Part shown: in pieces, positions 1-12,795 of the stretch
Position numbering within the stretch: position 1 is the stretch's first letter
How the letters are laid out: each line of letters opens with the position of its first letter
Assembly: GCA_029207755.1 (NCBI GenBank)
Contig: JARCOQ010000006.1
Location: 28,726,522-28,790,521, forward strand
Source: Chamaea fasciata
Taxonomy: Eukaryota; Chordata; Aves; Passeriformes; Sylviidae
Direction: 5' to 3'
DNA: 64,000 bases
Position numbers and translations under genes: made by a program
Notes under the pieces: model-generated
Database searches by the model: none
Seen by the model: the letters and a program-made list of their open reading frames with translations, nothing else
What the model was told of the DNA's origin: nothing

Positions 1-2716
1 GTTTCTTCTTGCTTCCATTTTTCATTCCTGTTTAATATTTTGGATTTAACACAACGGACTGCTCATACAGACAAACCCTTGGCGTTACGTAGACATAGCG
101 TATCTATGACTGCATCTTTACAGAAACTAATGCAATATTGTCAGTGCTTGCTTCACTTTAAATGCAGACTTAAAATAAAGTGTAACTTGGTTTTTATCAG
201 TTTTATACATTGTGTGTGTCTGTGTTGTAACTGTTAGAGCTAATGTCTGACTCTTCTTGCCCTACAATGTTAAAAGCTGTAGTAGTTTACCCAATATATG
301 TAACGAGGAAAACATCTGTATGTGAAGAATGAAATCTCTGCTTACAGCAAGTAGTTTGGAAATAACATTTTAAAACTGTTCTGAGGAAATTTATGTGAAT
401 TGAAAGAGTGCAGAATCTTGTGCTGGGGGACATTCCTGTTCACACCACTGTCCAGAAGCACAGTCGTAACAGGTAAAGGTGATGAAAGTTCAATGTGTAA
501 AGTGAACCGAAGATGTTCTATACAAAGACTGGCAAGATTGACACAGCTGGTTTTTTTGGAAGTTAGAAAAATGGTTGAACACACAGTGACTGCTTCAAAG
601 TGAACACTGCAAGAGAAAAGCTAATGCAGTAGGCTTGAAATGTGTATCTCATGAGATAAAAGAAACTCACATCTCTGTTTCGTCTTTTCTCTATGTTTTG
701 CATGTGCCTTTGTGTGTGACATCATTGTCCAGAAGGAGAGGTAAAGGGCTAGAGAGTAGAAACTGCTTTCCAAATCAAATAAAAGAAAACCCCAAACCTT
801 GATTACTTGAAAAGTGCTTCAAAATTAGAAGAGCTTCAGATGTTTGAGTTAAATCTTAAGAAAGGAAAGTATTTTTGGTGAAAACAATGATTTTATTATT
901 TCATTAATTTATCTTTTCAAGTGTTGACTACATAGAAAAGTGTGCATAAAGTCTGGGTGGTTGGAGGTGTCTGGATCAGTTGTATGAGCTTGGAACGGTG
1001 AAGATGCCTTTGCAGGCAGGAGAGGACAGAGTTAAGATGTTAGTTGTTTCTGAAGGACTTGATGCTAGCAGAGAAAATAACCAGGAAAACTGGAAAATAT
1101 TGTTACAAATTTCTGTGTTGATTGTGAAATACTGCATTAAAGCTGTGTTTAGAAAATATGCAAGTTCTTAAATTGCTAAAATACATTGTCCTATACAGTA
1201 AATTATTCTTAATGATAACTAAAGAAACTGTCTTCTCTGGCAAATGACTGAGAAGTGCTAGGGTTGGTTTTAAATTTGATTAAATCTGCAAGAACTTAAA
1301 GAACTATTTGAAAATAGATTTGAATTAGTAGATTATTAGTCATCTGGTTTCATGGAAGCTATTTTTAGAATATTTGGGATATTGAATCCAACTCCCAAAG
1401 CTCAGCCATACTTGTATTATTTCTGACACATGTATGTTTTGTGCCTGCAGAAGTCTTTAGTGGTGGTGACTCTACAACTTCTGGCTTTTTCTTTCCCCCT
1501 AAAGATATAACCTAAATTTCTGTGTTCAAGGCCTACATTTTTGAGCTTGTTATTTCTTGTCCTCATCATGACCATATAGAACAGATTATTGTTTGTTTGG
1601 TTGGGTTTTTTTAAATAAATAGAAGCAACTGTGTATTAAGGCTTAAAGTATTAAATATGATAATTTTTCTGACAGAATCTTCAGTCCTGAATGTACTTTT
1701 CTGTTTTATTTGAAATACACTGTATTAGATTGACACTATCCCCTTGTTTATGCACCATGTGTTTTCGTTTCCATTTAGGTTTTCCTAATGAGCCTGTTGT
1801 GTTAATTCACAGTTATTGATTATTACCATGTTGCAGCCAGAATGGCATCTTCCACTTTAAAATGTCTTTCCCATCTGATTTCTGGTAGTGGTTCACCATA
1901 AAGGTAGCAATTCTCACCCATTCAGAGCTTGAGCCAGCAAAACCTGCTGTCCTTGATCTTGCTCCAGAAATTGAAAGAATACTACTTAGTTTCTTACTTT
2001 ATCTCTTGGTGCTGTTTTCAGTGATCTGTAACATTCTTTTCTTCTGATCAATGTTCTGCATGCATTTTTAATTGAAAGAAACATTAGGAAACATGGTAGA
2101 CTGAGCAGAGAAGAGGAAAAGAGGAAAAAGGATTTGTGGTGAATGGGGAGTGTTTAGCATATATTCAATTTTGTGTATAGTCTAAGAAATAAATTCTTCC
2201 TTTTTCAGGATCTCTGATACTACTTAAAATATATAGTGATCATTAAAACTTATGTTTCTTCTCTTGGTCTATTGAAATTTTATTTAACATTAAACTTGAA
2301 CATAAAGCCTTCTTGGTCTTGTAATTGTGAAAATTTTGGGTTTGGTCTCCAGACTGTGCAGCACTGCATGCTTTTGCTTTCAACACAGGATGCATGACAG
2401 CGTTTGGCAGTTATGGCAATTATTACACACTGCTCTTTAAATACTTTATTAAAAATTGAGATGTAGTAAATGTTGAATCTGTGGAGGGAAACACAGGCCT
2501 GACTGTAGATTTGCCTTCAAGCCACTTTGAAGATGTATTTTAAGTGGAGATTTTATATGCATTTGTGGAATTGGACATTTTAACTATTGTTACAGTAGAG
2601 AGAGGTTTTTTCAAACAATGCTTAAAGCTTTAAAATTTGTGTTCTTGGTTTGAAGTGAAGTAACAGTTCTAAGCCATGCCTCAAAATGTAAAATTCATTA
2701 AATGCAATTCTAAGTG

Positions 2717-2762
2717 TTTTTCTCTACTCTGTCCTAAAAAGAATGAGGAGAGTAGAGAAAAA
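2717..2762. repeat. Perfect 14-bp inverted repeat, 18-nt spacer
   Basis: The arm tttttctctactct at 2717-2730 is exactly complementary to agagtagagaaaaa at 2749-2762. The RNA could form a 14-bp stem. No flanking target-site duplication or longer mobile element was seen. Confidence 0.8.
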
Positions 2763-5700
2763 AAAGAAGTCTGCAAGAATTCCTTTTTTTCTGCTGTCTT
2801 TTTACAACCCCATAAAACATGTATATTCCTCTCTCCTTCTAATTATTTCTAATAATTTCTGATTCTGCAAAAACTTGGTAAAATTGACTAGCAGTTCTAG
2901 CTTTATCCAATCTGTATAGAAAACTTCAGTGACTGCATACAGTAAGTGAAATAAAGGATGCTTATGGCAGCCTGATAGCATTTTGTGACTGGATTATTGA
3001 AACTTTTCTGTCCCAGATGTCTGTTTGGCATCCTTGCTGTCATAAGACAGATCAGTGACATAATTGATCCTTTCCCCTGTTCTGTTCTATAACCGCTTAT
3101 ACAGCACATCCTGTGCAACCACATGGAAAATACAGATTGCGTCTGCTTGAGTTCTACATGCTCTGGAAAAATCAGTCAGTAAAATTAGAATGGGAAAGCA
3201 CTGGGTTCTTTGGATATTGGTTTAGGTCTTCAGATTTATTCTCTTAGTTTTTAAAAGTGTTTTTAAGTCACATTTTATTGGCTAAGATAATGGTCAGAAC
3301 TGAAAAAGGATCTTTACCTGGTATTTGGTTTAGGCCTCGTTCTCTTATTCTAATAAATATGAGGACAGTTAAAATTAAAAAAAAACCAAACCAATGTTTT
3401 CTTTTTATCTAATGCTATGAGGTTTTATAAAAAATATATTACCTTCTTCATTGTATATATAAATTGTAATAGCTTTTTTTTGTTTGTTTTTGTTACAACT
3501 TTCAATAATGAGGGATTGCCATTAGCCAAATGGAAAGATATTTTATAATGAACCTGAAAACTGCATTTCAGACCGGGAAGCTCATATTTTTATCTGTGAT
3601 TATCACAAGTCTTTCATATTCTGAGGTATATAAGCAAATAGATACATGTATTGAGTTGATTGCTTCTGTCAAAATTCAATAAAAGGCCTGGCAGTAGTTT
3701 GGTTACAAAAAATAGTCCCATGACATGGAAAAGATGTGTACCCTTGCCATTGCAGTGTTCTTCATGAAAACACTCTTCTTCCTGAGTGCTGAAGAAGTGG
3801 CAGGACTTGAAGCATTTCTCTGGACAGGCTGTTCTCTCACCTAGTAGGATTTTCTATTAGGATTTTACTTTCTTCTGATGATTATATCTGATAAAGCCAT
3901 TCTGGAATACCCCAGGTTCACAGTCTCTTCTTAAGCAGTTGCAATCCTTAGCCTAACTATGCCATTCCATTAATTTTTCTCATTCTTTGCTACTGAATCT
4001 AAAGCAACTAATTTTTGAATTTCAGATGAACTGGTCATTAAGCTTAACAGAGTTTGGCTGTGTTGCATAGAACATTTTGTATATGAAGTTCATAATGTAA
4101 GTGGTAATTACAGTTATGCAGTCCCTCTGGAATGACATTTTGAGCTCACAGAACTGCTCAAGGTTATAGCCTGTAGCATTTGCTGCTTGAATGATAGATT
4201 TTCTACTCTGCTTTTACTTTTGCTTTTTTGTAGTTTCAAATCACTATTGCTGTCTTCTTTACTGTTACCAAATTAACATGTTCAGCTGCTTTTGATATTC
4301 AGTTGCCTTTAAAAGGCCAGTTATGACAGTCTACTGAGTCTTAGGTATTGACATTTCTATTTAGCTTTTTGGGATTTCGCATGTATTCATGTCTGAGCAA
4401 TGTAAATGCCTCTTCAACGTAGATTTTTGATCTTGTCAAGCAAAAGTTTAGGTAATACTGTAAAATTCCCATTTATAGTTTATGGTTCATTTCTAGGGTT
4501 TGGGTTTTTTAATATAATTTATACTAAGCATTTTTGTCAACTTGGTTGTGAAGTCTTTTGATAATCAGCCTGTTTTTCATGAAAAATAATTGACAGTTGT
4601 TCAGGTAGTTAATTAGCTAATTCCCTTTATATTTTCCTATTTTACATACATACACATTCAGGCTTTTTCACGCATTTTTGTTTCTCAGATCTTGTCAGTG
4701 GCTGGGATGCATTCTGAATCTAAACTTTAGATTTAGCCTTTAACTCAAAACTTTGCTGTCCTGCAAGAGTCCATTTAGTATAATGAATTGTTATATTGCA
4801 GTGGTTTTTCTGCACTATGCTGAGGAATATGGTTATTTTAAAAATAAAGTAGGAGAGGTATTTTTGGTTGGTACTGCTTAAACTTTCCTTGGTAATTGTA
4901 GCTGCTTTGTCTTTGGTTCAGCGGTTCAAATTGTTATTTAAAATATTTTGTTCTTTTTACTTCTCTTACTTATCAGGTCCATAGGACCCTCTTCTGTTTT
5001 TGGTAGTAAACTGCAGTGAAATGTATATTGCATTTAATCCATAGTTTCAAGATTTACTGGGGTACTGATACATTAAAAGTATGAAACTTAAATTTATTTT
5101 TATTTTTAATTCTATAAAGTATTTTAGTGTGAATCTTTGCTTTTCTATAAAAGACATAGCTAGAGATTCATATTCTGGATGGGAGATAAATGTAGGGAGT
5201 GAGAAAGCTGAGCAGACAGAATTTTTTGAGATACAGTTCCTTTCCTACTTTGTTTTTTAAAGGTTATCTAACAGGATAAAAAGGGTATTTGAATACGAGT
5301 AGAATATGTTTCTGTTTTGACTGACACAGGTAATGCTCTTCTAGATACCCTAGGAGAGTATCAGGTATTGATAGGAGTTGCAGGGCTAGGGCTACATACA
5401 GTAAAGGAATAAATTAACTGTATTTACGTATGTGTAGGTGTCTTTCCAAAGAGAGAAATTCAAGCTACAGTTAGGTGAGAGAATTGTAGAGCAAGTTAAT
5501 TAACAGGAGTAGAGCATGTCATCATAGGTCACAGTATCAAAACTCTGTGTAGTCAGAGATCTTGAACTAGGGAATACAAAATGCTAAAGGATGTTTCTGA
5601 AATGTCATAATTCTCCAGAATTTGAATGCTGAAGTCAAACCTGTAAAAGCTGTGCTATTCAGAATATGTGCTGGTAAAGTATTGTGTAGACTTCAGCTAC

Positions 5701-6554
5701 AGGAGTAGAAGGTAGTGGTGATAACTGTACTGATTCTTCTGTGAGGATTATGTACATGATCCTTAAAAATAATAACCAAAAAGCAAAATAATACTATGGT
5801 AACTTAATTAGAGTAGTAGGGTTTTTTTGTCATATGGTGATGCATTTAAGGTGATGTGGTTAAGGTGGTATATTACTCTGGTTTCTGTTCAGATCGTGTG
5901 AGGTGGTACAAGCGTGCTTGTTGATAATGGTTTACAGTGTACATTTCAAGGGTTTCTGAGGTGTGGGACCTGAATACTTCCACATGGATGAAAGTGATAT
6001 TGAATGCACTTCCCCCTACTTGAGTCAAACACTGAAACTTAGAGGAGTGCAGAAACTCACAAAGTTTTCAAATGAATCCTTTGTGATGCCTTTTACCAGG
6101 ATGTTTTCAGATACCGGGTATTTTCAGATGATGCCTGGGGGAACTAATGCACTTGCCACCTTCTTTTTCTGACTCTTAAGTGGGGCTATAACTTGATCTC
6201 ATGGCCAAGTCTAGCATGTTTAAGTGCAGAGCATTTTCAGAGGCCTAGAGATCATTGAGAATTCTTTCTCATCCATTACTGCTATTTCTGTGCAACTTGA
6301 AAGTTGGATGTGAAGTAGAATTACTGCATTGCAGATGCCTGTGGTTGATGAACTTGGTTAGCTTCTATCCTCAGATCTAGTCAGTGAAAAACATAGTTAG
6401 CCTCTTGAGCAAACCTCCTTTCTGGTGTAACATTACACATTCTTGTGTCTTAAATGGAAATCCCATCGCGTTTCCTGAACATTGTTTCCTGTTTTTCCTG
6501 TGTTTTAGAAAATAAAGAAAACTTGCTGAAATTAACTTCTTTGATAAAGCAGGA

Positions 6555-6570
6555 TTTTTTTTTTTTTTTT
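6555..6570. repeat. Poly-T run (16)
   Basis: This is an uninterrupted run of 16 T. Overlapping ORFs on both strands here are products of the run and of low stop density. Confidence 0.9.
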
Positions 6571-7926
6571 ATCACTGGGCTGAAGGATAGAAAAAATGTG
6601 TGGGAAATAAAAACTATGAAGCCTGGTTCAATGATCAAATGTACCCAGAAGTAAGTGTCCTTAAATCTTTCTGAAATCTGTCAGAGGGTAGAAACTAGTT
6701 GTGCGGAGTTATCTAAATTCTATATTATTTTTGCATCACTCTTTGAAATAATTTAGTCATGGTTTGCACTCTTGATAGCTGATGGCTCAGCTCAAAAACA
6801 TTTCAGTGGAAACTTCTTCGATTTTTCTGTCCTATGCCTGATTTCTGTTAAAGCTTCCAACTGAAATGGAAAGTGAATGGCAGGAATTTCATAGGAATTT
6901 CAAGAATGCCAGTCCCAGGAAGTTCAGTCCAAAATTGAAGATGTAGGACTGTTACGCCTCTTACTTGTCCATAGCTGGTGGATTCAGTTAGTGACAATGT
7001 GACAACACATTGAGTAGATGAGACAGGAATTGTTATGAAAAGGACAGGAATGGTGCATTAATGCTGAAGTTATTGCATAAATATTCTCGTTCTGTTGTGA
7101 CATGCTTTTTTTCTAAGATAGGTATGAATGGAAGCTCTTGTCTAAATTTTTTTTCAAATCTCTGTCTATTGATAGCAGTGCACTAACTTGTTTAGTGAGC
7201 AATTCATTTAGAAGAAAAGATAAAGTTATCGATATCTGCTAGACAGACTCCAGATATTACAGTTGTTTTTCATTTCCTTTATGCTTTTTTTAGTTTTGGG
7301 TGATACTGAAATCAGCCAGAGAATAATCTTTCTAGCACAATTTAAAGTATTAGAAAGCAGGCATTCTTTATTATAGTGCTGAACACATTTGGAGGATTTT
7401 TTCTCTTATTGAATGTGTATCATGAAATACTGCAATGGGTTATTTATTCCATCCTGACAACATATAGTCACAACAACATACTTCCAAGCTAATACATAAA
7501 CATCTCTTTTCCTAGAATAAATTTACATGTCTCTTCCCCTTACTGGAAGTCTTTTTGTGGTCTTAGAGGGTCATCTAAAGGTATTCACTGAGAGCCCCCA
7601 AAATTGTAAGTAACCTTGCCTTGAACTTCTCTTAGGGCATGTGCTGTTTTTTCTTGTTACATAACTGCCAAAAAACCCGCTTAGATTCCTCATTATCTGT
7701 TTATCCACTGATTCCAGCAACATTTACAATCTACTGTCTACTTTTACATTCTTTTACCTAATTTCCTAGTTACTCTTTAAGCTCTATTTTGCAACTTCAA
7801 GGAATCTGAAAATTTCTCCCTGTAGTCTGTCAGGGGCATTGCTAATCATTTTTCACTTCAGATGCATTGTAAGCTTTTTCATTTTTTGTTCACTGTAAGC
7901 TGAATAAATCAGTCAATGATGTGAGG

Positions 7927-7950
7927 GTGTGTGCCTGTATATGCACACAC
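7927..7950. repeat. Inverted GT/AC repeat, 8-bp arms
   Basis: gtgtgtgc at 7927-7934 is complementary to gcacacac at 7943-7950, with an 8-nt spacer. Alternating purine-pyrimidine sequence continues to about 7965, which is a small (CA/TA)n-like patch. Confidence 0.7.
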
Positions 7951-9588
7951 ATATATGTACACACATTGATTTGCCCTGGTATAGATGAAATAGCATTTTC
8001 CTGGGTGTTGTCATCTGTGGGTTTTTGTCCTGTAACTCCAGGTGCTATGAATAGTCAAAAGGCTTTATCCAGACTTCACGGAGAATGTAGCTTTCAGAGT
8101 AAAACTTGAAACTAAAATACCCTCATGTAACTGCATATTGGTTCATGATGCTGCTGACATAATGCAATTTCTTTAAAAGTAATAGTTACCTGAAGTTCTG
8201 CTTTAGAACGTAAAGAAGGACAGTCCTCATCTGATTTGGCATCTTGCATTTTAGCCCATTTTAGCCCATTTTGTGCACAGACGCTAAGCTTCTTTAAAGT
8301 CATTGTATACTATGAACTTGTAACATTCACAATAGGAGTTAAATTTTCAATTACATGTGGCATCTCAGCCTTTTCTAAAGTAGAATTATGGTTAAAGCAT
8401 GTCTGGGAAACTGATACAGTGGGAGCAGTTGATATTAATTTGATTTCTGGGAAATTCTATGCTGCTTCACATAGAGTACCCTGAACACTTTGTCTGTCTG
8501 TTTCTTTGTGTGCTTGGATCCTCTTAAGATGATCTTCATTATTGCATTAATTCTAAAAGTTCCTGCTCTGAAGTATATCAGTTGTTTTTCCCCTCTAGAG
8601 CATTGTTTGCACTCTGAACTGTCCTCTTACACTGACACAGAGGTCTGGAGAACGTCGCAGAATTCACTGTGCCACAGAGGAGTGACAAGAGGGAAGATAA
8701 TTTTTCTAGCTGAATGATGATCATTTGAAAGAGGAAAGTCCTGGGTTCCCACAGCTATTTATACATTTAATCCAATAACTGTTCAGTGTAAAACATTGTA
8801 ATCCAATCTGTTGAAGTAGGTTTTCTTGTCCACCATCTGGACATGAATACTGCCTGCCAAACCCGTTGGGAGGGCAGTGAAAGAAGTCAAGGTTACTTTA
8901 AAGTAGTGAGGACTTCTCAGGATAACCTCTGCACGCTTGCTTTCTCTGTTTGAGCAGCTATCACCTTCTCAGTTGTAACTTTCTGTCACAGCAGAGGTGG
9001 AACTAAGGAACTGAAGGAACTAAGTATAGAGTGCGCTATGTCCAATGCTCAAAGAGCCAGCTCTGGAATATTTAAAGATAGTAGAGGTCTCTATGGGAAC
9101 ATAAAGGTTCCCAAATCTGCATTTTTTTCGGTATTCCTGGCCATTTGGATAGTCCAAGAATGTAACATCCAAGCAAGGAGAGATTCCACAAAACCAAAGT
9201 ATGTTTTATAAGTACCTGGTGGCAGACAGGAAAAGCTTGTTCAAATTTAGAATTGCCCACTCTGGTTTCTTTTTCTGTTTGCTGTAGACCCAAATTCCTG
9301 CTCTGTGTGAATTAATCTGAGTACCTCATTACTTCTACAGATACCAAGGAAAAGAGAGTATAGCACAAGATTATAATGATTTAATCTATAGGTGGTCAAA
9401 TACCATGTTATTTGACTTTTTTTTTAATGAAATGATAAATGAGAGGAGAGGCACTAAAGCTGATAAATTTTAGTGCAAAATTTTTTTTACTGTAGAAAAC
9501 CTATTAGCAAGTGAGCTACACTAGAAAGCAATGAAGCATAAAGTCACCCCACTCTAGAATTCTGTTATGTTAGTATCTGAGCTTTAGC

Positions 9589-9638
9589 CACCTGTGGGGC
9601 CATCAGTAGCAGTACTGATGAAGATGGTCCCACTTGTG
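9589..9638. repeat. Imperfect hairpin with perfect 8-bp core
   Basis: catcagta at 9601-9608 pairs with tactgatg at 9613-9620 around a 4-nt gcag loop. Outside a bulge, the flanks acctgtggggc and gtcccacttgt can also pair at most positions, giving an imperfect stem of about 50 nt. Confidence 0.55.
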
Positions 9639-12196
9639 TAAGAACTGAATATTTCCCTCCTTATCCCCTTCATAAAGTTAGGATAGTTGCGATGACACCT
9701 TAGGTGTGTTCATTTTACAAGAGCCATTACAAGTGAGTAATGTTAGATAGGTTGTAAATTCAAGTATGTATTGCACATTCAGATGATGTGTAGAATCATG
9801 GAAAATAGAACTTTAATCTTTCATTGCATTTTTTTCTGTCCTACCATATTAAAGTGATATAGGTATGGTTGTGTTAGTGTATTCGTCTATTGGCATTTGT
9901 CTTAAGTGATTCAAAATCTAGCTGAGGCTGTTCAATTATAGCAACATCAGTATTTTTGAGCAATGAATGTATTGTGCTGTCATGCAGAACTCATGCTTGC
10001 TTGGCTGTGAGGGAGAAAATTACGAGTTCATTAGCTGATACAGCAGCTTTGTTTTCAAAAGTAATTTGATGTCTGTACTTCTCCCAAGTGAAAATGGAAC
10101 TTTTCCTGAATCTAATGATAGTAAAAATGTTCTGGAGGAAACATGTTTTTATTCAAGTCTTTACACTGAATCTTGACTCTGCAGAAAATTTTTAAAATGT
10201 GCTTTAAAATGGGCTTCGAGAGACACTTTTATCTGGTTTCCATCGTTAGAACTATAGTGACTTTTTCTAAGAATGAAAAATGCATAAAATTAGAAATTTG
10301 GTTTTGTGTGGATTTTAGAAGCTGATTTCAGAAGGTAAAAGTTTAGACTTCATGATATTATGAGAATGAAATGTAATTTTGGGAAGCACATACTATTTTT
10401 ATTTTTCTAACATAGACATTAATTCCACCTCCAGTTTCCTCAATATGAGTTATTGAGTTATTCACTATAAGGTACCTAAATTTTTAATGTTCAACATAGA
10501 AAACAATGCTGAGTATTAGTGTTTAAACAGCCATTTCTTAACCTATTTAAACCATTAAGTTATGCATTAAAGCTTCCTGACTGTTTGTACAGTCATGATT
10601 TAATATTCCACAATGAACTTCTGCTTTAGTCTTACTAATCGCATTTTTTTTATTTAGATAAAAATTATGTGCTGATATCTGTGAATAGTTTTCCCTTAAA
10701 CTACTCAGAAATAGATCTAAAAGTGTATAGTAATTATTTTATATTAAAGGGATTAAGTGCTTTATCTGCCACTAGAGATTGTCTACCTCCTGTTGAACCA
10801 CTGAATCCATTCATTAACTTAGCACCATGCTATGTCCTTTCTCTTCTAGTGAAATGCGTACTGGGGAAGTAGTATTCTGATTAAAGGAATTCCTGCTCGG
10901 GAAACTGTGATACTTCTGTTTCTTAATGTGTGGGTAACTGGCAAGTGTGCCAGAACCTCATGTGGATGGCTGAGAGAGCTAAAAGGTTTTGTTTCTTGAA
11001 AATGCTGCGGTACTAGGCAGGCAGAAGAATGCTGAACTTAGTAGTTCTGTCATATTTATATGTGTGTTTTTGCCTCCTGTGAAACAGAATTTGCTAGGAA
11101 ACTGACAATAAAGTGACCAATGAATGGATGGCAAAATAAAATAAAACTATGGAGAGTGAATGTCAGAGGTAGCAAAGAATTTATGAATAATGCTTAGCAA
11201 TCAAGTGACAGTGAAATAATGTGAGGATAGATGAAGATTTCTCTCACAATGACGATGAGTTGTGATGAAAAGTTTGAAGAAAGTATTAGCAGACATAGTA
11301 CTCTGAAACGTGTATTAAAATAGATGTAGTGGCTGTAATATACAAATTACCTAATTTTTAAAAGTGAAGCTTACACTCAACTAATTGTGATGCCTTCAAG
11401 ACTTTTTCTACTGCCTGCTTTTCTAACTTTTTAAAATTGTTTGTGAAATCACTTTACTGAAATGTTTTATCATAAGAAAAAGAAGGAAAAGGATGGTTTT
11501 GCATATCCTGAAAAGAAAGAAGGAAAAATCAACAGTTTGAACCTGCATCCAAATTTTAGTGATTAAATAGTTGTGTCAAATGAACATTTCTGTGTTACAA
11601 TTTGTGATTTCTGGCACAAAGAGAAAATGTGAGTTTTCCTTTGCACGAAATAGGATTTTTATTAGTGTCGATGCTTTGCTTTGGACCCTTCACTTTCTGG
11701 TCTGATAGTAGCTCGTCCATTAAATTGATCATGTTGCCACTGTTAACCATGTAAAGTGCTGTAAATATTTTTGATTGTCTTTGATAATTATTTTTAATGT
11801 CCTAAAATTGTACCTCTCTTTAGAGAGGCAGATTGACTGATATTTGGAGAAAAAATAGTTGAAATAATTTCTTCATCCTGGAAGAGTTGACCTTGAGACC
11901 AAAGTGGGCTTTCATTAATTTCATGTGAAGCAATGAACAAGGTACTACTTCCTGAAATTCTTGTAGAAGAAAGGAATTTGCTGTCTTACATTTTCAGCTT
12001 GAGAGAGAGACATTGGTAGGACTGCCCCCAATATTAAAGTCATCTTCAGACTTCAGGTATTTGAATTCAGTTGTTAGATATGTAACTGGTTTCCTGTGTA
12101 AATTCTTTGGTTGCTTGTTCATTTTATAAACTGTAAAGGTTGGTACTTCCCTTTTTTTTTGCTTTTTCCATTTCATAACAGAGGTATGTACATTGC

Positions 12197-12199
12197 TTT

Positions 12200-12248
<49 letters not shown>
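12197..12248. repeat. Long poly-T run (52, one C)
   Basis: Fifty-two bases are all T except a C at 12212. It explains the apparent poly-Lys and poly-Phe ORFs across it. It could be an antisense poly-A tail of a decayed retrocopy, but no transposon body is recognisable on its 5' (left) side. It is also a likely site of assembly length error. Confidence 0.95.
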
Positions 12249-12249
<1 letters not shown>

Positions 12250-12776
12250 TTATTTTTGAGGTATGGCAGCACAAATTCTTTTTAATTCTTCTTGGAAAAA
12301 GTAGTGATCTTTATGTGCTCTGTGCATTTCTTAGTTGCAAATAATGTGTCAAGTTTAATATATTTAGTTTTGGAAAAAAGTGCTGTAAGTGCTCATGATA
12401 GGTTTTTTCAATCTGCAAAAGTCTGTTAGACTTAAAAGGATTTATGAAATTTAGTTCCGTATGTTATGATATTTTCTGAATGCATAATAAACTGAATGTA
12501 TAATAGAAGTCCATCAAATATTTATGGTTGCTCATGGTCAAAAAAACCCAATTTCTGGTGTCTTTTGGAAGCTTTGACAATGGTCTTGAAAAGGTGTGGA
12601 TGCAACGGTGCGTATTTTTCTAATTTTAGGCAACTCTAGCCATAATGCTCATAAAGAAAAAGCATGATAGTGGGACTGTCTCCTATAATCTCGTGTCCTT
12701 CCTCTGATAGGGATTCTGCAGATTTTTGACATTTCTGGTCATCTTCTCAGACAGTTTTTCATTGCCTTTTCACCTG

Positions 12777-12795
12777 TTTTTTTTTTTTTTTTTTT
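12777..12795. repeat. Poly-T run (19)
   Basis: This is an uninterrupted run of 19 T, about 530 bases after the longer poly-T run. No target-site duplication was found. Confidence 0.9.

Noticed and set aside
11994..12344. ORFs of 92 and 77 codons on opposite strands
   Set aside because: Both are created by the 52-base poly-T run, giving poly-Lys and poly-Phe, with no supporting homology.
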